IMG/VR virus record: IMGVR_UViG_3300037488_000956
Coordinates: 1 to 47,873 of that record
Length of the DNA stretch: 47,873 nt
Reading direction: 5' to 3' (one strand)
DNA from: a virus
Shown one piece after another: positions 16,060-24,195 of the stretch. A program made the position numbers and the translations under genes. Under the pieces are notes generated by a model. That model had not been told where the DNA came from, did no database searches, and was given only the letters and a program-made list of their open reading frames with translations. Position 1 is the first letter of the stretch, and every line of letters begins with the position of its first letter.

Positions 16060-17535
16060 TTACCGTTGGAAGTTGACGACAATATCCACCGAGTGGAATG
16101 CCCCGGCCCCAATAAGGGCCCCTTGAATGGGTGGGGTTTTGCGGGCCGCGCGGTCAGCGTCCGACTGCGACGCCACCGGCGGCGCGTAGAGGTAGTAACC
16201 CTGCTGCAAGAAGTCACCAGTCACAAGGGCTCCAAACCCGTCGTGGGTCCAAGTCCCAGGAGCCGCCATGCGATTTCGTACCGCCTTTTCACAGGTCTTC
16301 GACGCGGCTTGGAGCAACACCTCCATACCCTTATCGGTCTGAGGCACCTTGGTGGGTGACGTAGCGAGGGCCGTGAAGACGTTGTTCTGCATGTCGGCCT
16401 GGAACCAGTCGATATTGACAACTTCATCGACAAAGCGGCCGCTCGGGGTCTTCGTATTGAAGATCATGACGAAGCCGTTCGAAACGGTGCCCAGGTAACA
16501 GTAGTTCTTCGCCTCAAGAGCGTTGTATTGCGTAGCCGAGAGATTCTCGGGGGTGACCGTCGGTTCTTGCTTGAACTCGAGGGTGATGGTCGAATTGATT
16601 TGGTCATAGCTGACCTGTAGCAGTTTCGCCGCACCCAAACCCACCGCGTAGTCCGTGGTGGAGCTGAACTGAATCAGTGTGTGAGTGAGTTGCGCCGCCT
16701 TGAGGCGATACCCCAGATCGGCCGTGCTCCCGCTGTCGTACGCGACCGGCGAAGAGTACGTGATGAAGTGAAACTTGTTGCTGTTGGCCTCCGCCCATAC
16801 CGACGCGGCCAGCAACTCGTCATCCGTTCGCTCTTTGGTGCACTCGAAACCGTACCAAGAACCATCGATGCGGTTGAACGCCGTGAGGCTGTCGACCACA
16901 CTTTCCGCCGCCCCACCGTCGACCTTGCCTGCACCCTGGCCCGCCGTCAGACCCATGAGAGCCGAGAGGTCAGTGTACGGATAGGCCGGTGACGAACAGT
17001 AATTCACCGTGCTCGACACCCCTGTGGTGCCCGAAGTCACCACGAATTGCGTATCGTTATCGATGACCGTCGAATCAGTGGCGCCCGCTGAACGGAGTGC
17101 CACTTGGACTGCCGCAGCCACGTCGGCCAAGTCTGCCGCATCGTGAAGGTCCACCCCTGTTACGTGGTACAGGGTACCATCTACCCGGGTATCGAAGCCA
17201 CCATTGGTCACGGCCTGGTAGAGTGCGATGAGTTCGCTTCTCGCACCAGACCTCAGGGAACCTGCGAAGGGTGCGAGAACGCATCGCCCAATCATGAATT
17301 CATTGGGCCGCGGGCTTTGCGAGAACCACTTCTGCGCCAGCAGATACTCCGGGTCAGTCGATTGGAAGTCGACTGCCACCCCGTCCATGTCATTGTACAG
17401 ACGGAGCCGGTCGTAGGTGGGCAGTCGGGCGGATACCCCCACACCCAAACAACGGGAGAAGGACGGCGCTGCCGGGGCCACCGCCGAAACCAGAACCGAA
17501 ACGTTGACGATCTTTCTGACAGGAATGGTACTCAT
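16060..17535 (-). CDS. Tail sheath protein (DUF3383)
   Basis: This 491-residue protein belongs to the DUF3383 sheath-like family: an N-terminal region with P-T-Y-D-R-L-R-L-Y, a central Y-G-F-E-C-T-K-E segment, and a C-terminal region with N-I-D-W-F-Q-A-D-M-Q-N-N-V-F, all typical of the family. It is the evidence that the tail is contractile. The start overlaps the preceding gene's stop as ATGA, with GAGGTG upstream. Confidence 0.85.
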   Translation of the reverse strand: MSTIPVRKIVNVSVLVSAVAPAAPSFSRCLGVGVSARLPTYDRLRLYNDMDGVAVDFQSTDPEYLLAQKWFSQSPRPNEFMIGRCVLAPFAGSLRSGARSELIALYQAVTNGGFDTRVDGTLYHVTGVDLHDAADLADVAAAVQVALRSAGATDSTVIDNDTQFVVTSGTTGVSSTVNYCSSPAYPYTDLSALMGLTAGQGAGKVDGGAAESVVDSLTAFNRIDGSWYGFECTKERTDDELLAASVWAEANSNKFHFITYSSPVAYDSGSTADLGYRLKAAQLTHTLIQFSSTTDYAVGLGAAKLLQVSYDQINSTITLEFKQEPTVTPENLSATQYNALEAKNYCYLGTVSNGFVMIFNTKTPSGRFVDEVVNIDWFQADMQNNVFTALATSPTKVPQTDKGMEVLLQAASKTCEKAVRNRMAAPGTWTHDGFGALVTGDFLQQGYYLYAPPVASQSDADRAARKTPPIQGALIGAGAFHSVDIVVNFQR

Positions 17536-18149
17536 GTGTTCACCTCGTTGAGATGGCCGTCGGGTTGCTGAATCTTGAGTTGAAGGTTTGCGTAACGGAA
17601 GGAGTTGATAGCGGCGACTTCGGCGTTGGAGACATAGAAGGTCAGGTCCACCTGGGCCCGCCGTTCATTGGCCCCATCTACGTTGCCCGACAGGTCACGT
17701 ACCTGACTGGCCTTGGAGTACCCGAGGCCGTAACTATTGGCCAAGGCCACGTTCTCTGAAAGTTCCAACCGAGCTACTAGGGACCGGGCCCGAGAATGAG
17801 CAGTCTCACCCCAAGTAGGCCGCCCGGCTGAATCTACCGCACCGTCTCGCCAGAACTGCACCGAGGCCGTGAAGAAGTCCAAGGTCTCGAGTACTTCGAT
17901 CAGGTTGGTAGACGTACCCACCGGCACAACGTCCGCAACATTGGGGTCGGTGACTAGAAACCGCCGAAGGTCAAATGAAGCCATGTCGCTGGCGTAAATT
18001 TGAACCGTCGCGTAGGGCTGGCTAGCCGCGCCCGCGGGAGTTCTCATCCCGTGTGGGCGAAAGAAGTTCTCGTCAGTAAGCCCTAGAGCCGCCTGCAGCA
18101 ACTGCCGCACGAGTTGGTGAAGCGCCGTCATGTAATCAAGTGACGACAT
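17532..18149 (-). CDS. Tail completion or neck protein (LIC_12616-like)
   Basis: This 205-residue protein contains the A-T-V-Q-I-Y-A-S-D segment (about 46-54) and a late V-D-L-T-F-Y-V-S-N-A strand, as in neck or tail-terminator proteins found just before DUF3383 sheath genes. The ATG at 18149 has GAGGGG upstream and overlaps the previous gene by 14 bases. The assignment to terminator rather than another neck component is by position. Confidence 0.55.
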   Translation of the reverse strand: MSSLDYMTALHQLVRQLLQAALGLTDENFFRPHGMRTPAGAASQPYATVQIYASDMASFDLRRFLVTDPNVADVVPVGTSTNLIEVLETLDFFTASVQFWRDGAVDSAGRPTWGETAHSRARSLVARLELSENVALANSYGLGYSKASQVRDLSGNVDGANERRAQVDLTFYVSNAEVAAINSFRYANLQLKIQQPDGHLNEVNT

Positions 18150-18510
18150 ACACAAACCCCTCGGCCAAGACTTTGTAGAACCCGTTTGCCGACCGATTGA
18201 ACATCTTCATGACGGTGTACCGGATACCGTCGAACTCCAACACGTCGGAGTCTCGGTCCTTACCATTGGCTACATACATTGGCGCCGTAGACCAAACTGC
18301 CATGATGTTCTTCAGACGCTCACCCTCAGGTAGAAGGTCCAGGTCATCGCCACCGGCCGGTTGACAGATGGCATTGGGTAGCGGTACTGGGTCCTCGAAT
18401 GTGATGGGCATAACACCCAACTTCTCCGTGCCAAACACCGGTCGAAAAAGAGTGACCGTCTGTTGCGGAAAGCGTCGGTTGGTGACAACCCGCTCCATCC
18501 TGATACTCAT
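18136..18510 (-). CDS. Head-tail connector or minor neck protein
   Basis: This 124-residue protein lies between the gp10-like and tail-completion genes. It is beta-rich and contains F-D-G-I-R-Y-T-V-M-K-M (about 95-105), a strand pattern seen in head-closure proteins. The start at 18510 is chosen because GGAGG lies upstream and the ATG overlaps the previous stop as ATGA; a longer GTG-initiated frame to 18525 would bury the ribosome binding site. The function is inferred from position. Confidence 0.5.
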   Translation of the reverse strand: MSIRMERVVTNRRFPQQTVTLFRPVFGTEKLGVMPITFEDPVPLPNAICQPAGGDDLDLLPEGERLKNIMAVWSTAPMYVANGKDRDSDVLEFDGIRYTVMKMFNRSANGFYKVLAEGFVYVVT

Positions 18511-18977
18511 CCCATCACCTCCCACGTCACAGAGTTCTTCTCTTGGGTGGTTTCGATGAGTGGGTGACTTGATTTCTTCTTGGCAATGGTACTCGGGGCA
18601 TTGGGTTCAAAGTCACCCACGTCAATCTCAGTCTTGACCCGCCCGGCACCCATAGCACCCAACTCACCCAAGGCCTGGGCCAACGTCTTCTTGCCGTCGG
18701 CCACGAGTTTGAGATTTGCCCGGTTCAGGCGATTGAAGTCTTCCTGTCCGTGCGCCAGGCCCAGACGCCAGGCCGGCCGTTCGGGCACGTGCCCGTCTTG
18801 CGACCCAAATTCATTGATAAGTGCGACCTCTTCTAATGACTTAGTGGAGGCTGTACCGTCAGATTCCATCTTGGGGCCACTGGGAAGACCTACCTTGACA
18901 AGATGCTCCCCGGCCGCTAGACGCTTCTTCAGCGCCTCGAGGCCGGGGGTCAAAGTGTTTTCCCAACTCACGCTCAC
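18507..18977 (-). CDS. Tail completion protein, HK97 gp10-like
   Basis: This 156-residue protein has the family pattern: V-A-L-I-N-E-F-G-S (about 51-59), P-E-R-P-A-W-R-L-G-L shortly after, and H-P-L-I-E-T near the end. These proteins cap the head-tail joint. It starts with GTG, preceded by GGAGG and overlapping the upstream stop as GTGA. Confidence 0.75.
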   Translation of the reverse strand: MSVSWENTLTPGLEALKKRLAAGEHLVKVGLPSGPKMESDGTASTKSLEEVALINEFGSQDGHVPERPAWRLGLAHGQEDFNRLNRANLKLVADGKKTLAQALGELGAMGAGRVKTEIDVGDFEPNAPSTIAKKKSSHPLIETTQEKNSVTWEVMG

Positions 18978-19321
18978 GCGACCACGCCTCCTATACCCAC
19001 TTGGTCCGCCAGTTGTCGGTACCGCTGACCATACCGCGTACGCATCATCTGGTCGTGGGCCTGTTCAAGAACGATTTGAGAGTGAAGCGAGAACGAAGTG
19101 TCACCCACATTCTCACTTACCTCAGCGCCGTCGTCCAAAGACCCCGGCAACCCGTCCAGGAACAACCAGTGGCAACACCAGTTGGCCAACCCCTCTGCAT
19201 ATAGGGTATCCCACCGAGCCACGTCGAAGAACGGGTCGGCGAGAAGAATCTTCGCATCCACCGCGGCATTCGAAAATGCACTGAGTGGTGGAAGAATGGC
19301 TTTGAGTTGTGTTGCCGTCAC
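18974..19321 (-). CDS. Head-tail adaptor (DUF4054)
   Basis: This 115-residue helical protein fits DUF4054: F-S-N-A-A-V-D near the start, then D-P-F-F-D-V-A-R-W, G-L-A-N-W-C-C-H-W and a late Y-G-Q-R-Y-R segment. It is expected to attach to the portal as a connector ring. The GTG start at 19321 follows GGAGGT at good spacing. Confidence 0.75.
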   Translation of the reverse strand: MTATQLKAILPPLSAFSNAAVDAKILLADPFFDVARWDTLYAEGLANWCCHWLFLDGLPGSLDDGAEVSENVGDTSFSLHSQIVLEQAHDQMMRTRYGQRYRQLADQVGIGGVVA

Positions 19322-19324
19322 GAC

Positions 19325-19657
19325 CTACCTCCCGCCCTTGCCTCCCACGGACGCGGCAGGCGCGGGTGGAGGACCGGCGGACCCGGCCACCCGCAGTCGG
19401 CCCGAGGAGAGGTAGGTCGCAACGACCTTATTCAACTTCAGACGAGTCCAGACGTCGTCTTCGACTTCTGCCGTGCCCAACACGGTACTGACCCGCTTGT
19501 CACCCGTCTTCTCGTCCGTGCTTTCCAACCGCTTGGCACGTGGAACGATGACAATATCATTGTCGAACGGCGTCACCTTCTTCCCATCAACCACCGCTTC
19601 GGGTTGAAGCTTGGGAAGGTAGATTGGCGCGTCCGAGGTGTTTTCCAGTTTGATCAT
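19325..19657 (-). CDS. Hypothetical small head-region protein
   Basis: This 110-residue protein lies between the capsid gene and the DUF4054 adaptor. It is beta-rich, with I-K-L-E-N-T-S-D-A-P-I-Y-L-P at the start, and ends in a Gly/Pro/Ala-rich tail (GPPPAPAASVGGKGG). The start at 19657 has AGGAGG upstream; the longer frame to 20011 runs antisense-phase through the capsid gene and lacks homology. Head decoration or a connector accessory is possible. I do not recognise the family. Confidence 0.6.
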   Translation of the reverse strand: MIKLENTSDAPIYLPKLQPEAVVDGKKVTPFDNDIVIVPRAKRLESTDEKTGDKRVSTVLGTAEVEDDVWTRLKLNKVVATYLSSGRLRVAGSAGPPPAPAASVGGKGGR

Positions 19658-19688
19658 GATTGAAGGTCCTCCTTTAACCGAGTGGTGA

Positions 19689-20741
19689 CTAGCTGCTGGT
19701 GATGCCGTCGGCGTAGACGGCGGCGTTGACGTAGCGAATGTGCGTGCCGCAGTAGCGATATTCACCGTACACGCGGATGTACGTGCCTTCGGGTTGCGGC
19801 GCGAGGAAGCGCAAGGGCAGCGGGATGTGCTGCACCACGTGGTCCTCATCGAGGTAGTAGGCCATGGTACGCGGGGTACCACCCACGCCGGCCGTCTCCA
19901 GGCCGAAGCCGGGGTCGACCTGGCACGAACCACCACGGTCCTTGGCCAGGTTGTGCTCGAGGAAGAAGTCGAGCACGGTCGTGTTGGTGTAGGGCAAGTG
20001 CCGCTGCCCAATCAACGTGTACGCCCGGGAGGGCATCACGATCTGATTCGGTACGACGTTGTTGGCCGAACCCACCCACCCCAAATAGAGCAGGTAGTTC
20101 ATGTCAGCAAGCATCTGGTCCGTGTCCGTCGTAGCCGTCCAGTTGCCATAGGGCAGCGTGGCGGTGGGCACGAGACTGTTGTTGAACAGACCCTGCAAGC
20201 CGTACTCGGCGCGACCGAAAAGACCGACCTTGTTCATGCGGCGCTTGTAGGTCTGAACCGCGGCCTGGAGCTTGGCCTCGGGCAACGGCTTGCGCAGGAA
20301 TGCCGTGACACGCAGGTCATGCTGCGTGTATTCGTACGCCACCTGACCATCACGCACGCCGTAGTCGACCTGGGCGAATGCCACATCGACCGTACGCGGG
20401 GTGTTGGACTTCGGCGACGCGTCGTCAGTGTCACCCACGTAGTCGAACACCTCGTAGCGGATGGTGTCGACATGCTCGCCCGCGTCGAACCTCTGCGGAA
20501 TGAATTGCTCATTCTGCATCGGGGTGCGGTACTTCTCGAACACCTTCGCCTCGGTGAAAGCGAGTTGTGACACGAGGAAGCTCATCGCCTCGCCCGCGTC
20601 CATGACCCCTACGAGGCCGGCGGGTGGGACGATGAGTTGTTCCTTGCGTGATTGCACGAAGGAATCCATCGCGCGATAGCGGCCATCGTCCACCGTGGCT
20701 TCGATGAGTTGGCCGGTGCTGTCCATTGCCTGAATCTGCAT
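19689..20741 (-). CDS. Major capsid protein (DUF2184 family)
   Basis: This protein of about 350 residues has the HK97-fold DUF2184 pattern: F-L-V-S-Q-L-A-F-T-E-A-K-V-F-E early, Y-E-V-F-D-Y-V-G-D in the middle, and a C-terminal V-Y-G-E-Y-R-Y-C-G-T-H. Two ATGs lie close together. GGAG is only two bases before the first (20747) and eight before the second (20741), so the second is the better start. No long N-terminal delta domain is seen; scaffolding is probably supplied by the DUF2213 protein. Confidence 0.85.
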   Translation of the reverse strand: MQIQAMDSTGQLIEATVDDGRYRAMDSFVQSRKEQLIVPPAGLVGVMDAGEAMSFLVSQLAFTEAKVFEKYRTPMQNEQFIPQRFDAGEHVDTIRYEVFDYVGDTDDASPKSNTPRTVDVAFAQVDYGVRDGQVAYEYTQHDLRVTAFLRKPLPEAKLQAAVQTYKRRMNKVGLFGRAEYGLQGLFNNSLVPTATLPYGNWTATTDTDQMLADMNYLLYLGWVGSANNVVPNQIVMPSRAYTLIGQRHLPYTNTTVLDFFLEHNLAKDRGGSCQVDPGFGLETAGVGGTPRTMAYYLDEDHVVQHIPLPLRFLAPQPEGTYIRVYGEYRYCGTHIRYVNAAVYADGITSS

Positions 20742-20776
20742 GTTCATTTCTCCTTTTGAAGTTTCCGGCCCGCGGC

Positions 20777-21295
20777 CTAGTAGGTCACGTAGTTGACGGA
20801 GTTGGTGCCCAGAACGCTGAGCTCACCGGGCTCGCTTGCGTTGGCATCGGTGTTGGTTTCCCACTTGTGGCCCTTGATCAAACGGCGGGTCGCCGAGAGT
20901 CCGAGGGTGGTGCCGCCGAGGCTGTCGAACACCCCCGCGTTGAAGATCGCCACCACACCATCGCCGGCCCTGACAGCCTCGGACGGGGTGGCGTTCATGA
21001 AGCCCAACCGCATGAACGGCGTGGACCGGTATTGCGCGAACCCAACGTTGCCGCTGGAGTCCGCGTGATACGTGATGGGGTCACGATGCACGAGGCCCAG
21101 GAGTTCGTCATCCACCCGCGCGAGGCGTAGGCAGAGGGGTTGGTTCGGGTCACGACCGACGCATTGCGCGGCAGCGATGACTTCCGTCCCACTGTTCACG
21201 AGACTGTCAATGATGGTTTCGGTCGCCCGTGAGGTCTGACCGTCATAGCCGCGCACGGGTAGCAGTCCGCCGGGGCTGAGATCTGGCTTTGCCAT
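20777..21295 (-). CDS. Head decoration or cement protein
   Basis: This 172-residue beta-rich protein sits between protease/scaffold and capsid genes, the usual position of the structural cement protein in DUF1073-portal phages. It contains G-D-G-V-V-A-I-F-N-A-G-V-F-D and a late W-E-T-N-T-D-A-N-A-S segment resembling this family. AAGGAG lies eight bases before the ATG. It is expected to bind the outer capsid surface and stabilise it. Confidence 0.65.
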   Translation of the reverse strand: MAKPDLSPGGLLPVRGYDGQTSRATETIIDSLVNSGTEVIAAAQCVGRDPNQPLCLRLARVDDELLGLVHRDPITYHADSSGNVGFAQYRSTPFMRLGFMNATPSEAVRAGDGVVAIFNAGVFDSLGGTTLGLSATRRLIKGHKWETNTDANASEPGELSVLGTNSVNYVTY

Positions 21296-21343
21296 TTGTC
21301 AATTCTCCTTGTGTTTGGTTTCTTTGTGCTTCGGCGGATGTGC

Positions 21344-22561
21344 CTACGCGTTCTTCATCTGTTTCGGGTCGCAACCCGTAGTGTCTTTGCCCCGCATCCA
21401 GGCCTTGGAGCTGGATCGCATGGCGGCCTCTCGGCCCATGGGCTTTTCAGCGTCCTTCGCCGAGGCGCGCCCCGTGCCCGAGAGGGCCTTGCCCAAGGCA
21501 TCGTGCGCCTGGGCATTCTTGGTTGTCGAGGTCACAGTGGGCAACGCGAAGAGCGCCGCGGTGGCGAGCTTGGCCGTGGCCACGTCGACCTTGGCCACGT
21601 CGGGCACCATGGCATCCATGACCGCCTTGCGACCTGCATCCTTGGCAGCCTCGACGAGTACCTCACGGCGCAGGGTCAGGGTGTCCTTCCCCTCGGCCAC
21701 GAGCTTGAGACCCAACTTCTCGGCACCCGCCAAGACGCTAGCCCGGTCCTGGGCCTCGGCCTCGATGCGCGCCGGCAGACCATCTTCGAGGGCCTTCATC
21801 TTGTCGGCGTGGTCTTGGGCTTGGGTCTCGAGCTTCTGTCGGCACTCTTCGATGATGCCGTCGCGCTCGTTGACGGCAGCGTCTCGAGCCCCTACCAAGA
21901 ACTTGAAAGTGTCTTCCACCTGAGAGGCCACAGGCTCCTCCAGGTCGGCTCGGAACCCTGTCACGGCGCCGAGCACCAGTGCGTCAAATACGACTGATCT
22001 CATGGGTCGGTCTCCTTTGTCTGTATCGGCGACGTGGCAGATGTGCCCACCCCGGGCGGCTGCCGTAATCGCAATGTGATTTGGAATGAAATCTGAAGCA
22101 ATACCGTCGTAGGCCTCACCCCGCGGGGAGATGCCCGGCTTCAACTCGAGGTGGAAGTCATAGGCTGCCGAGAGTTCAGTCTTCTCACCCCGCTCGATGG
22201 CATCGATAGCTTGGGCGTCGCGCACCAGCAAGTCGGACTCGAGACCTTCGGTCACAGGCCGCGTATTGTAGGCCTCCCCGCGCGCCACCGTGCGCCAAGT
22301 CTTGGCGGAGACCATATTGCGCGGGTGTTCGAGGGTCACGGGTTTGCCGTCGAAGCCCTGGGCCGCCTTGTCTACCTCCGCCTTGGGGCGGAATACCCTT
22401 ACTATCTGGGTGGGCGGCAAGCCTTTGATCTTGAGTTCTCCCGCGAGGTACGACTGCACGTTGTCCGACGCAGCGATGAGACCTGGCACAAGGAGGTATT
22501 CTTCCTTGGTTCGTTGGCGGCGGGTGATGGGCTGGTGGTCGTAGACGATGGGGGTGCGCAT
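21344..22561 (-). CDS. Prohead protease/scaffold (DUF2213)
   Basis: The first 180 residues or so match the DUF2213 region, with F-R-P-K-A-E-V, K-P-V-T-L-E-H-P and a late I-P-N-H-I-A-I-T-A-A-A-R-G-G segment, as in capsid maturation proteases. The remainder (about 225-350) is a charged coiled coil like a scaffold domain. One polypeptide may thus act as internal scaffold and cleave capsid components. Whether it is catalytically active cannot be judged by eye. Confidence 0.75.
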   Translation of the reverse strand: MRTPIVYDHQPITRRQRTKEEYLLVPGLIAASDNVQSYLAGELKIKGLPPTQIVRVFRPKAEVDKAAQGFDGKPVTLEHPRNMVSAKTWRTVARGEAYNTRPVTEGLESDLLVRDAQAIDAIERGEKTELSAAYDFHLELKPGISPRGEAYDGIASDFIPNHIAITAAARGGHICHVADTDKGDRPMRSVVFDALVLGAVTGFRADLEEPVASQVEDTFKFLVGARDAAVNERDGIIEECRQKLETQAQDHADKMKALEDGLPARIEAEAQDRASVLAGAEKLGLKLVAEGKDTLTLRREVLVEAAKDAGRKAVMDAMVPDVAKVDVATAKLATAALFALPTVTSTTKNAQAHDALGKALSGTGRASAKDAEKPMGREAAMRSSSKAWMRGKDTTGCDPKQMKNA

Positions 22562-22562
22562 C

Positions 22563-23264
22563 TTACTTCCAGGTAGCTCGAGTTTTCAACTGACGGGCTT
22601 GGTTCTGATGAAATGCAACCATAGATTGATGGTATCCTCGAACAGCGGAAGTCGAACTTGCTTTTGCAGCCTTTTCATGCGCGACAGCCGCCTGCTCATG
22701 TTGACCGCGTGACGGTGGTATACGTGTGCTATTCGTGAACTTCGTCAATGTATTCGCTGCACGCGATTCAGGCGTTGAAGCATTCCCATATATGCGTTTG
22801 CCACCTGCACCACCACCAAATACGCGACCGCCCGTACCCGGAGCGGCGGAACCCGTTTGCTTGATGGGGGTGGCACCAACCTTGAGCGACTCCTGGTGGG
22901 CGGCAGTGGAAGCTTTTTGAGCCGCTTTCGTCGCACTACCAGCCGCACGAATAAGGCTGGTGTTACGACCAGCTTCTAGATTGGTGTGGAGGTCTCGGCG
23001 TACACTAACAGCCGCCTCGTGGAGTTTCACAGCTTCTTCATGCGCTTTCGCCACCTTGTGTTCACCACGTGCAGCGTGTTCTACCGCCGCAGACCTATGT
23101 GACGCCGCAGAAGCAGAGTGCTCAGACGATGTTTGGGCACCACTTCCCGGGCCGCCTTCTGACGACCACATTCCGCGCTCGTCACGCGGTTGGTCAGCGT
23201 TGAAAGCATCCAACGCCCGTGCGCCTGCGTGTCCTTTGGCAGCTAACTGGCTAGTCGTACTCAT
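22563..23264 (-). CDS. Hypothetical Ala/His-rich protein with N-terminal DQPRD motif
   Basis: This 233-residue protein has an N-terminal motif, F-N-A-D-Q-P-R-D-E-R-G-M-W, shared with the ParB-like protein at 25753-26211. It is followed by repetitive Ala-, His-, Ser- and Lys-rich helices (EHAARGEHKVAKAHEEAVK). Its base composition is less GC-rich than the neighbouring genes. It overlaps the MuF gene as ATGA and lies among head genes, so it may be an internal or scaffolding-associated protein. No function is assigned. Confidence 0.55.
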   Translation of the reverse strand: MSTTSQLAAKGHAGARALDAFNADQPRDERGMWSSEGGPGSGAQTSSEHSASAASHRSAAVEHAARGEHKVAKAHEEAVKLHEAAVSVRRDLHTNLEAGRNTSLIRAAGSATKAAQKASTAAHQESLKVGATPIKQTGSAAPGTGGRVFGGGAGGKRIYGNASTPESRAANTLTKFTNSTRIPPSRGQHEQAAVAHEKAAKASSTSAVRGYHQSMVAFHQNQARQLKTRATWK

Positions 23265-24160
23265 CCGAAGGCCTCCTGTTCAAGAGCATCAAGGTCAAAC
23301 ACGGGGATAGCAGCACAGTGGCACTCGACATCCTCGCCTGGGTAACAAGGTTCACCGTCGATGGTCCCTGCCAAGGGCCCCGGCTCGTCCCACGAATAGA
23401 TACCACCGCCGTTCTCCCCACCTGTCTCCATGGCCGCGTGTTCGGGCCTTACCTTCTCATTGTGGGCCGTTTGCCACCGGTACTTGCGAATGCTAAGCTC
23501 CGTTTGGCGTACCTGGTTGAAGGCCGCATTCATCTTGCCCATCTGGTCACGAGCAATGCGCCCCGCATTGGCTTCGGCATTGTCACCTGCCGCCTGCACC
23601 ACGTCGTCGACAATAGATTCAACCCCCTTGACCCGTAGACCCGAGGCCCAGGCATCAGAGAGTTTGTCTGCTAGGTCTGCCTTGAAGCGGTCGGGTATCG
23701 ATTGAATGAGGTCGACGTTCCACTTAGTGAACTCCCGCATCTTATCCGCAACCTTACCCTGCTCGTGGAGCACCGCCCGGATGTCCACCCCCAACGACCG
23801 AGAGACCTCCTTGGCTAGCTTGTCGTCAGTCCAGAAGAGGGATTTCTTCGCCGCCAGGCGGGCGAGGAGTTGCGCCTGCCCGCTCAACGAATTGAAGTCC
23901 TTGTCACGTGAAAGGTCCGCTAGGGCCTTCGCCCAGGGGTCGGCATCCATCACGCCTGATGGGACCGCTAGGGGCCTTAGAACATTCAATAGATGACGTT
24001 TGGCGGCGGTCTTAAGGTCCGCGATGCCATCTGTCAACCGGTTGAGATACCACAGCTCGGCTTGGCGGCTAGGTCTGATGGGTCGAAGCTGACGCCCAAC
24101 GCGCTTGGTCATGCGCGCAACGTGAGGCCGGTAGAACGCGTGGGCAACGACGTCGAGCAT
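23261..24160 (-). CDS. Head morphogenesis protein (phage Mu F/SPP1 gp7-like)
   Basis: This 299-residue protein has the MuF C-terminal pattern: Y-R-W-Q-T-A-H-N-E-K-V-R-P-E-H-A, then G-I-Y-S-W-D-E-P-G and G-E-P-C-Y-P-G-E-D-V-E-C-H-C-A-A, likely with Cys and His residues placed for folding or metal binding. The N-terminal part is helical. MuF proteins associate with the portal and are packaged in the head. Its place immediately after the portal is standard. Confidence 0.85.
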   Translation of the reverse strand: MLDVVAHAFYRPHVARMTKRVGRQLRPIRPSRQAELWYLNRLTDGIADLKTAAKRHLLNVLRPLAVPSGVMDADPWAKALADLSRDKDFNSLSGQAQLLARLAAKKSLFWTDDKLAKEVSRSLGVDIRAVLHEQGKVADKMREFTKWNVDLIQSIPDRFKADLADKLSDAWASGLRVKGVESIVDDVVQAAGDNAEANAGRIARDQMGKMNAAFNQVRQTELSIRKYRWQTAHNEKVRPEHAAMETGGENGGGIYSWDEPGPLAGTIDGEPCYPGEDVECHCAAIPVFDLDALEQEAFG

Positions 24161-24195
24161 CCAAGGATACCTTACAGAATGGCCAACGATTTAAC